Below, piece by piece: positions 24,571 through 32,517 of a stretch of 64,000 nt of DNA. Positions within the stretch are counted from its first letter, which is position 1; each line of letters starts with the position of its first letter. The position numbers and the translations under genes are program-made. The notes beneath the pieces were generated by a model. That model was given only the letters and a program-made list of their open reading frames with translations. It made no database searches and was not told the origin of the DNA. Origin of the DNA: Pseudoteredinibacter isoporae_A (GTDB lineage: Bacteria > Pseudomonadota > Gammaproteobacteria > Pseudomonadales > Cellvibrionaceae); contig NZ_BAABWJ010000006.1 of the NCBI RefSeq assembly GCF_040372805.1, forward strand, positions 1-64,000, given 5' to 3'.

Positions 24571-25194
24571 ATGAGTAAAAACAAAAACCATTCCCTGAAA
24601 ATTGTGTTGATCACGATGTTTATCACCCTACTGTTCAGCACAAACAGCTGGAGTGAAAAGCGCCCTCAAGTCAAAATTCAGACATCCATGGGAGATATTT
24701 ACCTGGAACTTTATCCAGAGAAGTCTCCTATCGCGGTAGAAAATTTTCTAAAGTATGTGGATCGTCATTTTTACGATGGTTTGATTTTTCATCGTGTATT
24801 GCCGCGCTTTATGATTCAAACTGGCGGCTTTGGTTTTGATTTTTCCAAAAAGGAAACTGACGAGCCCATTAAAAATGAATCGGCAAATGGTTTAAGCAAT
24901 CGCTGCGGAACCGTTGCTATGGCTCGACTGGGAGATGACCCGGATTCGGCTTCCTCTCAGTTTTACATCAACGTCAATAACAACAAGCATTTGGACATCG
25001 GGAACAATGAAGGCTACACAGTATTTGGCCGGGTGATCAAAGGCATTCGTATTGCCGAAGCAATCTCTGAACTGCGTCGAGGCCAACACTCCGGCCAATT
25101 TGTGGACGCGCCCAATCAAATGGTGCAAATCATTAAAGTTAAACGCGTGAAAGATCAGAAAATCTACAACACCAAGTGCGCAGCCACGCGCTAA
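24571..25194 (+). CDS. Exported cyclophilin-type peptidyl-prolyl isomerase
   Basis: The 207-residue protein has an N-terminal signal or anchor (KIVLITMFITLLFSTNSWS) and a cyclophilin domain with FYDGLIFHRVLPRFMIQTGG, the active-site FHRV arginine, SQFYINVNNN and YTVFGRVI. It should catalyse proline isomerisation in the periplasm. I chose ATG 24571, four bases after the SH3-gene stop. A strong terminator follows. Confidence 0.92.
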   Translation: MSKNKNHSLKIVLITMFITLLFSTNSWSEKRPQVKIQTSMGDIYLELYPEKSPIAVENFLKYVDRHFYDGLIFHRVLPRFMIQTGGFGFDFSKKETDEPIKNESANGLSNRCGTVAMARLGDDPDSASSQFYINVNNNKHLDIGNNEGYTVFGRVIKGIRIAEAISELRRGQHSGQFVDAPNQMVQIIKVKRVKDQKIYNTKCAATR

Positions 25195-25207
25195 TCAATG
25201 CCCGATC

Positions 25208-25233
25208 AGGCGAGTCATTGCGACTCGCCTTTT
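25208..25233 (+). terminator. Terminator of the yciI-cyclophilin group
   Basis: A 9-bp stem AGGCGAGTC/GACTCGCCT with a 5-base loop, followed by TTTT counting the last stem base. It lies between convergent genes. Confidence 0.8.
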
Positions 25234-25280
25234 ATCGCCACCCAACCATTCTCACACCAGGCATATCTCAATACCCCAGA

Positions 25281-26066
25281 TTATGCGGGAATAAACTGCG
25301 CTAACTGACGAGACACTGCGACCAGATTATCATCTTCGTCCCATAGCTCCCCATCTTCCTGCAACAGCGTTTTACCAAGATATTTGCTGTGGAAGCGCGC
25401 TTTTAACCATTCGCTCTTAGGCATATGTTTAATATGCACACTCATTTCAATCGTCGGCACCCAACCCAAGGCCCCGTGACTGACAAAAATTGATGGCGGG
25501 CAAGTATCACAGGCCATCATCAAGGATGTTGGACTCCATTCGCTCAGCGACGGAATGCGCATCCAGCCATAAATCTCTGACACGTCGGCGGTATTGCCTT
25601 TGGTCCAGCCCGCCGTGGCGGGATCAATTCGCATCTCAACTTGATCAAAAACAGTTAAACCCGGCATTCCCGCGCGGGTTTTACACACCTCTTTGGGCGC
25701 CAGGTTCAGCAGCCTCTCTTGGCAATTCACCTCTTGCTCGTAGTCAGCCATGAAAGTCCCAAAAGCCTGCAAAACAATTCGATCCCCCTGGCGCGCAGTA
25801 GCCTGCAAGCGATCAAACTGGCGGCTCTGTGCAAAACGCTGCACCTCAATATCCAGTGGCGCATTTTCCTGGGTTTTCGCACTGTAGTTCACCGTCACCT
25901 GAACGGGCACGGCAAGGTTCGCGTAACGACTCATAGCCTCACCCAGTAACGCCATTAAATATCCGCCGTTTGGGGCCGACATGATCGACCAATTGCTGGA
26001 CACTTGGGCTCGGTACAGACCTTCAGAACGTTCTTCCAGCTGAGTATCTTGGGAAAATAGGCTCAT
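25281..26066 (-). CDS. Acyl-CoA thioesterase family protein
   Basis: The 261-residue product has two hotdog-like halves. APNGGYLMALLGEAMSRY is the conserved helix of the thioesterase family (4HBT_3), and GALGWVPTIEMSVHIKH in the second half matches its partner strand. It probably hydrolyses medium/long acyl-CoA; the substrate is unknown. I chose ATG 26066 with GGAG five bases upstream (MSLFSQDTQLEER). The gene stands alone. Confidence 0.82.
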   Translation of the reverse strand: MSLFSQDTQLEERSEGLYRAQVSSNWSIMSAPNGGYLMALLGEAMSRYANLAVPVQVTVNYSAKTQENAPLDIEVQRFAQSRQFDRLQATARQGDRIVLQAFGTFMADYEQEVNCQERLLNLAPKEVCKTRAGMPGLTVFDQVEMRIDPATAGWTKGNTADVSEIYGWMRIPSLSEWSPTSLMMACDTCPPSIFVSHGALGWVPTIEMSVHIKHMPKSEWLKARFHSKYLGKTLLQEDGELWDEDDNLVAVSRQLAQFIPA

Positions 26067-26223
26067 AATGACTCCACTCATATCTATTTGCAAAATAGCA
26101 TGTCCCAGGAGGTAACCCACTGACAAATTCGCTAAAAGCACTGAGCATTTTAGCGCTCACGGACTGAAAAAGGATAAATGTCCGGTGAAAAGAGACAAAT
26201 CGAAGGAAAGAATAACAGACACA

Positions 26224-26249
26224 AAAAAGCCGGCATTAGCCGGCTTTTT
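26224..26249 (-). terminator. Terminator after rplS
   Basis: On the minus strand AAAAAGCCGGC-TAAT-GCCGGCTTTTT gives a GC-rich stem and five T. It ends the rpsP-rimM-trmD-rplS operon. Confidence 0.92.
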
Positions 26250-26268
26250 CACTAAACGCTGACGCGAC

Positions 26269-26619
26269 TTAGTTAAGCTTCTCTTTAATACGAGCCGCTT
26301 TACCCGTCAGGTTGCGCAAGTAGTACAACTTGGCTTGACGCACATCACCACGACGCTTAACAGCAATGCTGTCTACCAGTGGGGAATGCAACTGGAAGGT
26401 ACGCTCAACACCAACACCGTGAGAAATCTTGCGAACAGTAAACGCAGAGTTCACACCACGGTTACGCTTACCGATTACAACGCCTTCAAAGGCCTGCAAA
26501 CGCTCACGGTTACCTTCTTTTACCTTTACCTGAACAACGATAGTGTCACCTGGAGAAAACTCAGGTACATCTTTTTTCAACTGCTCGTTATCCAATTCCT
26601 GAATAATTTTGTTGCTCAT
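26269..26619 (-). CDS. rplS: Ribosomal protein bL19
   Basis: A 116-residue protein matching L19: PEFSPGDTIVVQVKVKEGNRERLQAFEGVVI, GVGVERTFQLHSP and AKLYYLRNLTGKAARIKEKL (each a recognisable segment). It sits at the 30S-50S interface. It is the last gene of the rpsP operon, 47 bp after trmD, with GGAG upstream of the start. Confidence 0.98.
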   Translation of the reverse strand: MSNKIIQELDNEQLKKDVPEFSPGDTIVVQVKVKEGNRERLQAFEGVVIGKRNRGVNSAFTVRKISHGVGVERTFQLHSPLVDSIAVKRRGDVRQAKLYYLRNLTGKAARIKEKLN

Positions 26620-26666
26620 GATTGACTCCTCAAAAGTCAGTCTGTATTTGTCGCTTCACAGCGAGA

Positions 26667-27425
26667 TTAACTTGTTTCGAGATCCGCCTTAAATTCGGCT
26701 AGCAGCGCCTGCTGCTCCTCGTTCAACGATAATTTTTCCAACAAATCTGGCCGTCGCTGCCAGGTTCTGCCTAATGATTGCTTGAGCCGCCATTGGCGTA
26801 TTTTTTCATGGTTACCCGATAATAAAACCGCAGGAACCACTTCACCTTGAAACACTTCCGGTCGTGTATAGTGTGGACAATCCAGCAAACCATCACTGAA
26901 AGAATCCTGCTCCGCTGATTGCTGATGCCCCAAAGCACCTGGCAATAAACGCGTTATCGCGTCCAGCATCACCATGGCAGCCAGCTCGCCGCCGCTTAAG
27001 ACGTAATCGCCAATCGACCATTCAGCATCCACCTGGGCCTGAATCAATCGCTCGTCGACACCCTCGTAGCGTCCAGCTAACAACACCAAATTACCCGTCT
27101 CAGGTGCAGCAAAACTCTGAGCGGCCGATTGATCGAACACCTTGCCTTGAGGTGATAAATACACCACCTTGGCTGGCATGCCATCAGCCTCAGCCCACTG
27201 TCGAGCCTCGTTAATAGCATCGCTGAGAGGTTGAATCATCATCAACATCCCAGGCCCGCCACCATAAGGCCTATCATCGACAGTTTGATGCCGGTCACTG
27301 GTGTGGTTTCTTGGATTAAAACAACGTAAATCCAAGACACCCTGCTCACAAGCTCGACCCGATACACCATAACGGCTTACTGCGTCGAACATTTCCGGAA
27401 ACAAAGTGACTACGGCAATGCGCAT
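26667..27425 (-). CDS. trmD: tRNA (guanine37-N1)-methyltransferase
   Basis: TrmD methylates G37 of tRNAs reading CNN codons and prevents frameshifting. The 252-residue product shows IAVVTLFPEMFDAVSRYGVSGRA, DDRPYGGGPGMLMM, the trefoil-knot SAM site LLAGRYEGVDERLI and YVLSGGELAAMVMLDAI. It follows rimM by 34 bp. Confidence 0.98.
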   Translation of the reverse strand: MRIAVVTLFPEMFDAVSRYGVSGRACEQGVLDLRCFNPRNHTSDRHQTVDDRPYGGGPGMLMMIQPLSDAINEARQWAEADGMPAKVVYLSPQGKVFDQSAAQSFAAPETGNLVLLAGRYEGVDERLIQAQVDAEWSIGDYVLSGGELAAMVMLDAITRLLPGALGHQQSAEQDSFSDGLLDCPHYTRPEVFQGEVVPAVLLSGNHEKIRQWRLKQSLGRTWQRRPDLLEKLSLNEEQQALLAEFKADLETS

Positions 27426-27459
27426 ACCTGCCTCCTGAGCTTACACACGGCGACTGCTG

Positions 27460-28008
27460 TTAAAACTCCGGATCCCAATCAACCCGAATCTCTCCAGCCG
27501 GCAAATCCACCGAGGTGACAAACTGACCTGGAACATAAGGCACCAGACGTTCTTTATTGTCCAGGCTGCCAAGTTCAGCTTTATCACCTTTGACCACCAA
27601 CACATCATTTGCGCCAGTCGCCATCAGTTTTTGCACCTTTCCGAGCAATTGTGGCGTACCACCATGCTCACTAATAACCTTGAGTCCTACCAGCTGATGC
27701 CAGTAATACTCTCCGTCTTCCAAATCCGGTAACTGGTCACGCTCAACAGCGATGTCCACTTTGGTATAGCCTTCCGCCAGGGTACGGTCATCAACGCCCT
27801 TAATATGGACGATGAGACCATTGCCGTGGGGCTTGGCTTCATCAATTTCTACCGGTTTTACCCCATGGCGCGTCTTCAGCCACCAAGGGGAGTACTCAAA
27901 AATATTTTCACGAGGTTCGGTATCAGAGTGGACTTTCACCCAACCCTTGATGCCAAAAACACCCGTAATGCGCCCAACGGTAACCAAATTTGACGACGAG
28001 TTACTCAT
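27460..28008 (-). CDS. rimM: Ribosome maturation factor
   Basis: RimM helps mature the 30S head by binding S19. The 182-residue product has the N-terminal barrel motif VGRITGVFGIKGWVKVHSDTEP and a PRC-barrel with GEYYWHQLVGLKV and VPYVPGQFVTSVDL. The order rpsP-rimM-trmD-rplS is conserved in bacteria. It starts 16 bp after rpsP. Confidence 0.97.
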   Translation of the reverse strand: MSNSSSNLVTVGRITGVFGIKGWVKVHSDTEPRENIFEYSPWWLKTRHGVKPVEIDEAKPHGNGLIVHIKGVDDRTLAEGYTKVDIAVERDQLPDLEDGEYYWHQLVGLKVISEHGGTPQLLGKVQKLMATGANDVLVVKGDKAELGSLDNKERLVPYVPGQFVTSVDLPAGEIRVDWDPEF

Positions 28009-28024
28009 GGGACTTAAACAGGCC

Positions 28025-28270
28025 TTAGGCCGCCGCTGATTCTTTCAGCAACTTGCGAACGCGATCGGAAACCTGGGCGCCTTGGCCTACCCAGTACTCG
28101 ATACGCTCAGCGTCTACACGCAGACGCTCTTCCTGACCGCGAGCAACAGGGTTGAAAAAACCAACGCGCTCAAGGAAACGACCGTCACGTGGGTTACGTG
28201 AATCGGTTACGGTCAAGTGATAAAAAGGACGTTTTTTAGAGCCACCACGGGCTAATCGAATGCTTACCAT
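28025..28270 (-). CDS. rpsP: Ribosomal protein bS16
   Basis: The 81-residue product begins MVSIRLARGGSKKRPFYHL and contains DSRNPRDGRFLERVGFFNP, typical of S16. I chose ATG 28270, preceded by AGGAAG; the longer frame to 28366 runs back through the leader. It is first in the operon. Confidence 0.97.
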   Translation of the reverse strand: MVSIRLARGGSKKRPFYHLTVTDSRNPRDGRFLERVGFFNPVARGQEERLRVDAERIEYWVGQGAQVSDRVRKLLKESAAA

Positions 28271-28364
28271 GTAAGTCTTCCTACTATATTTACAATGTGC
28301 TGCCTCACGGCATGAACAAATAGTCTCACTTCCCCAAGCCTTTATAGCCCGAAGAAGGCGCGGC

Positions 28365-28393
28365 ATTATACTGGAAGAGAGACTTTAAGGAAA
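28365..28393 (-). promoter_or_regulatory. Promoter of the rpsP operon
   Basis: A perfect TATAAT (28370-28365) followed by a GC-rich discriminator GCCGCGCC lies about 95 bp upstream of rpsP. The -35 region (TTTCCT, 28393-28388) is weak. Confidence 0.55.
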
Positions 28394-28493
28394 GCCTGTA
28401 TTCAGGCACTCTGGAAAGAGACTGTCGCATGAGGCCTTGCCCAGGCAAGCGGACTTAAGCGCCGAAGCGAAACACCCAGGGCCACAGGCAAAT

Positions 28494-28519
28494 AAAAAGG
28501 GGCGCCTGTGGCACCCCTT
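28494..28519 (-). terminator. Terminator after ffh
   Basis: The minus strand forms GGGGTGCC-ACA-GGCGCCCC (one G-T pair) followed by TTTTT. It lies just after the ffh stop. Confidence 0.85.
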
Positions 28520-28531
28520 CTCAGAAACAGC

Positions 28532-29956
28532 TTAGCGGCCAAAGCCAGGTGGCAATCCACCACCTGGGGGCATCCCCCCCGGAGGCATTCCACCAGGCGG
28601 CATACCGCCACCGCCGCCCATCATTCCGCCGAGGCCACGCATCATCTTGGCCATGCCTCCGCCCTTCATCTTTTTCATCATCTTGGCCATCTGCTTGTGC
28701 TGTTTCAGCAGACGATTGAGATCCTGCATCTGGGTACCAGAACCCGCAATGATCCGGCGCTTGCGAGATCCGTTCAACAGCTCAGGGTTACGACGCTCTG
28801 CAGGTGTCATGGAGTTGATGATGGCTTCCATTTGGCCAAACTGCTTGCCCATGGCGTTTTCATCCACCATTTGAGAGACATTGCCCATGCCTGGAAGCTT
28901 GTCCAACATGGACCCCATGCCTCCCATATTCTTCATTTGCTGGAACTGTTCTTTCAGATCTTCAAGGTCGAACTTCTGCCCCTTCTGAACCTTCTTAACC
29001 AGCTTTTCGGCTTTGGCCTTATCAATCTTCTGCTCAGCCTGCTCGATCAGCGACATCACGTCACCCATACCGAGAATACGGCTGGCGATACGGTCAGGGT
29101 GGAACGGCTCTAGCGCATCGACTTTTTCGCCCACACCAATAAACTTGATCGGTTTGCCGGTTACCTGGCGCACAGACAAGGCCGCACCACCACGGGCATC
29201 ACCGTCAGCCTTGGTCAGAATCACACCAGTTAAGGGCAATGCATCATTAAAGGCCTTTGCAGTATTCACCGCATCCTGACCAATCATGGCATCAATGACG
29301 AACAGGGTTTCAATCGGATTAATCGCGGCATGCAGACCCTGAATTTCGCCCATCAACGTATCATCGATATGCAGGCGGCCTGCGGTATCAACAATGACAA
29401 CATCGATAAACTGCTTCTTGGCATGCTCAATCGCCGCATTAGCAATGTCCACTGGCTTCTGTTCAGTCGTCGACGGGAAGAACTCAACATCAACCTCCGC
29501 GGCCAAAGTCTCCAGCTGCTGAATCGCGGCCGGGCGATAGATATCCGCACTGACCACCAAAACTTTTTTCTTCTCACGCTCACGCAGGAAGCGCGCCAGT
29601 TTGGCGACCGACGTCGTTTTACCCGCCCCCTGCAGACCTGCCATCAACACAACCGCAGGTGGCTGAGCCGCCAAATTGAGGGACTCGTTTGCCGCCCCCA
29701 TCACGTCAATCAGCTCGGTTTCAACAATCTTCAGGAACTGCTGCCCTGGATTAAGGGATTTAGCAACCTGGGAGCCAATCGCCTTGGAGCGCACGCGATC
29801 CACAAACGACTTTACTACGGGTAAGGCTACATCGGCCTCAAGCAAGGCCTTACGCACCTCTCGCAAGGTACTTTTGATATTGTCATCGGTGAGACGTGCC
29901 TTGCCCGTAATACTCTTGAGCGAATGGGAAAGACGATCACTTAAATTGTCGAACAT
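28532..29956 (-). CDS. ffh: Signal recognition particle protein Ffh
   Basis: Ffh binds 4.5S RNA and signal sequences and targets nascent membrane proteins. The 474-residue protein has the N domain, the GTPase G domain (GLQGAGKTTSVAKLARFL, VDTAGRL, TKADGDARGG, GVGEKVDALEPF) and a methionine-rich M domain with the RNA-binding RRIIAGSGTQMQDLNRLLKQ. The C-terminus is a Gly-Met-Pro tail with GGMPP units repeated, longer than in E. coli (453 residues). Its RNA partner ffs is at 52241-52352. Confidence 0.98.
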   Translation of the reverse strand: MFDNLSDRLSHSLKSITGKARLTDDNIKSTLREVRKALLEADVALPVVKSFVDRVRSKAIGSQVAKSLNPGQQFLKIVETELIDVMGAANESLNLAAQPPAVVLMAGLQGAGKTTSVAKLARFLREREKKKVLVVSADIYRPAAIQQLETLAAEVDVEFFPSTTEQKPVDIANAAIEHAKKQFIDVVIVDTAGRLHIDDTLMGEIQGLHAAINPIETLFVIDAMIGQDAVNTAKAFNDALPLTGVILTKADGDARGGAALSVRQVTGKPIKFIGVGEKVDALEPFHPDRIASRILGMGDVMSLIEQAEQKIDKAKAEKLVKKVQKGQKFDLEDLKEQFQQMKNMGGMGSMLDKLPGMGNVSQMVDENAMGKQFGQMEAIINSMTPAERRNPELLNGSRKRRIIAGSGTQMQDLNRLLKQHKQMAKMMKKMKGGGMAKMMRGLGGMMGGGGGMPPGGMPPGGMPPGGGLPPGFGR

Positions 29957-30048
29957 GGTGCTGTTGCAACTCCAACATAAAGGCGTGCATACCGCCTATG
30001 GGTTAAACATTGACCGGGCGCCGCGAACGGCGAACACAAAAGGCCAGC

Positions 30049-30054
30049 AGTATA
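30049..30054 (-). promoter_or_regulatory. Possible -10 box for ffh
   Basis: TATACT on the minus strand about 95 bp upstream of ffh, without a good -35 hexamer at 17 bp. The assignment is tentative. Confidence 0.35.
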
Positions 30055-30175
30055 GCAGAGCCCAAAGCCTTGAGTAAGCTCTGAAAATCAGTGATAAAAC
30101 TTCTCATTAAGCCCACCTTATGACACACTTAGCGGCTTAACTTACGCGTCCCCATATGCCAAACCCAAGGAATCT

Positions 30176-30973
30176 GTGTTGATGCTCACCACCGCCAGTT
30201 TGATCCTCGCGATAGCCTGCTATCTAGCCATCTTTGGCTTTATCCTCGGGGAAATCAGGCATCAACACGCTGCAAAACCCAGCCATCTTCGCGCCCTGCT
30301 TATTCCGGCACTGCTCTTTCATGGTGCCGGACTGGTTTTTCAATTTATCAACGGCGGCGACGTTTCACTCAGCTTCTTTAAAGTACCTTCGCTGCTGGTG
30401 TGGCTCATTAATGTCATTATTTTGTTGAGCAGCCTGCGTAAGCCAACCCTCAATGTGTTGCTGCTGGTCAGCCCAATGAGCGTAATCGCCATCGCCTGCA
30501 CATTAATTTTTAACAGCAGCGAACAAAGCCTGCAATTGAACACCGGCACCAGCATTCACATTTTGCTGTCTTTACTGGCTTACAGCCTGTTGACGATTGC
30601 CACCATGCAAGCTCTGTTGCTGGCCTATCAAAATCACCAACTGCGCAACAAGCATATCGGTGGCATGGTCCGCCTGCTGCCGCCCCTGCAAACGATGGAA
30701 GCGCTTCTTTTTGAACTGTTGTGGGTCGGCTTTGCCCTTCTCAGCATTTCGATTTTGACCGGCACATTGTTTGTGGCCATTGACCCCGAGCAACCTATGG
30801 CCCACAAAATATTCTTCTCGACCGCCTCTTGGCTGATCTACGCCACTTTGTTGTTTGGACGACACCTCAAAGGTTGGCGTGGAAACACCGCAATTCGCTT
30901 TACCCTGGGGGGCTTTATCGCGCTGATGCTGGCGTATTTTGGCAGCAAATTGGTCCTTGAGCTGATTCTGTAA
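30176..30973 (+). CDS. ypjD: CcsA-like inner-membrane protein
   Basis: A 265-residue protein with about eight membrane helices and the cytochrome-c-assembly-like pattern of YpjD. HILLSLLAYSLLTIATMQALLLAYQN, and LILTGTLF-type segment SILTGTLFVAI, plus KGWRGNTAIRFTLGGFIALMLAYFGSKLV, resemble E. coli YpjD. It is divergent from ffh and followed by yfjD, the same order as E. coli. Start GTG 30176 has AAGGA upstream; ATG 30182 is an alternative. Confidence 0.86.
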   Translation: MLMLTTASLILAIACYLAIFGFILGEIRHQHAAKPSHLRALLIPALLFHGAGLVFQFINGGDVSLSFFKVPSLLVWLINVIILLSSLRKPTLNVLLLVSPMSVIAIACTLIFNSSEQSLQLNTGTSIHILLSLLAYSLLTIATMQALLLAYQNHQLRNKHIGGMVRLLPPLQTMEALLFELLWVGFALLSISILTGTLFVAIDPEQPMAHKIFFSTASWLIYATLLFGRHLKGWRGNTAIRFTLGGFIALMLAYFGSKLVLELIL

Positions 30974-31042
30974 AGCACTCACCCTAAACCGCAACAGAAT
31001 CCGGCATTTCTCGCTTGATTCCGAGCAAGGTCTGCTTCACTA

Positions 31043-32344
31043 TTGCAAGCAATAATAGTGACTCAGGTTAATCCCTTCTTGAACGAGATCCCCATAGACC
31101 TGCTTTTGATAGCTTTGGCTGTTTTGGTTCTGCTTTCCGCTTTTTTTTCCAGCTCAGAAACCGGCATGATGGCGCTTAATCGCTACCGCCTTCGCCATCT
31201 CAGCAACAATGGTCACAAAGGCGCCAAACGCGTCTCCAAACTCCTGCGGCGCCCCGACCGACTCATAGGTGTGATCCTGATTGGCAACAATCTGGTGAAC
31301 ATCGCGGCCGCCTCTATTACCAGTATCATTGGCACCGCCCTGTACGGAGCCACCGGTGCCTTTGTCGGCGGCCTGTTGCTAACACTGGTGATTCTGATTT
31401 TCTCAGAGGTAACCCCGAAAACCATTGCAGCACTCTACCCTGAGAAAATCGCCTTCCCTGCCAGTATTATTTTGAGGCCACTTTTATTTCTGCTGATACC
31501 GGCGGTGTGGTTGGTCAACGGTGTTTCCAACGGACTGGCTCGCCTGATTGGGATCAACCCCAAGGACAGCGAAAACAATGAACTGCTGCGTCCCGAAGAA
31601 CTGCGCACAGCGGTAGATGAAGCCGGAGACCTGATTCCCGACCAACACCAGGGTATGCTCCTGAACATTCTCGACCTGGAAAAGGCAACGGTCGAGGATA
31701 TCATGGTACCTCGCAACGAAGTGATCGGCCTGGACATCGAAGAAGATGTTCCCACATTGATGGAGCAGATTCGCAGCAGTGCCTATACCCGATTGCCCGT
31801 TTACCAAGGGGACATCAATAACATCATCGGCGTCATGCATTTGCGTAATGCCGCTAAGTTCATTTACGGCGGCGATGAAACCATCACCCACGAAGCAATT
31901 AAACGCTTTGCACGGGAACCCTATTTTGTACCCGAATCAACCCCCCTTCACACTCAGCTGTTAAATTTTCAAAAAGAAAAACGTCGCATCGCCATTGCCG
32001 TCGATGAATACGGTGATGTTCAAGGCATTGTGACGCTGGAAGACCTGCTCGAAGAAATTGTGGGCGATTTCACCACCAATCTCGCCGAAGAAGATCAGCA
32101 GGAAATCAGCCCTTTGAACGACGGCTGGTTCGCCATTGAAGGGGGCACATCCATTCGAGACATCAACAAGCAACTGGGCTGGGAACTTCCCATGGATGGC
32201 CCAAAAACCCTGAACGGTTTAATTCTGGAACACATCGAATCCATTCCTGCCGGTCACATGGGGTTCAGCCTGGACAGATTTCAATTCGAAACTTCAAAAA
32301 TCAGTAACAATATGATTGAAGTCGCCAAGGTGCGCCGAAAATAA
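31043..32344 (+). CDS. yfjD: CNNM/CorC-family transporter (HlyC/CorC, UPF0053)
   Basis: The 433-residue protein has a DUF21 membrane domain (about 15-190; FFSSSETGMMALNRYRLRHL), two CBS domains (about 205-330; VEDIMVPRNEVIGLD, RLPVYQGDINNIIG) and a C-terminal CorC_HlyC domain (about 345-430). This family is linked to magnesium/cobalt efflux. It follows ypjD by 69 bp, as in E. coli. The start is uncertain: TTG 31043, GTG 31058 and TTG 31079 are all possible and none has a strong ribosome binding site. Confidence 0.9.
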   Translation: MQAIIVTQVNPFLNEIPIDLLLIALAVLVLLSAFFSSSETGMMALNRYRLRHLSNNGHKGAKRVSKLLRRPDRLIGVILIGNNLVNIAAASITSIIGTALYGATGAFVGGLLLTLVILIFSEVTPKTIAALYPEKIAFPASIILRPLLFLLIPAVWLVNGVSNGLARLIGINPKDSENNELLRPEELRTAVDEAGDLIPDQHQGMLLNILDLEKATVEDIMVPRNEVIGLDIEEDVPTLMEQIRSSAYTRLPVYQGDINNIIGVMHLRNAAKFIYGGDETITHEAIKRFAREPYFVPESTPLHTQLLNFQKEKRRIAIAVDEYGDVQGIVTLEDLLEEIVGDFTTNLAEEDQQEISPLNDGWFAIEGGTSIRDINKQLGWELPMDGPKTLNGLILEHIESIPAGHMGFSLDRFQFETSKISNNMIEVAKVRRK

Positions 32345-32517
32345 AGGAATTTACGTCTAAATCCGCCAACGACTACTGCATCTGCTGCTACAATTGCTAG
32401 CAAAGCCACCCGCCTCGATGGGCCCATGATGAGGTCCACAGCGGATTTAGCAAAACGAAAGCTCACAGGGATGAGAAGCTTGCAGTCACAACGCGGTTAA
32501 CGGTCTCGGTCAGGGTT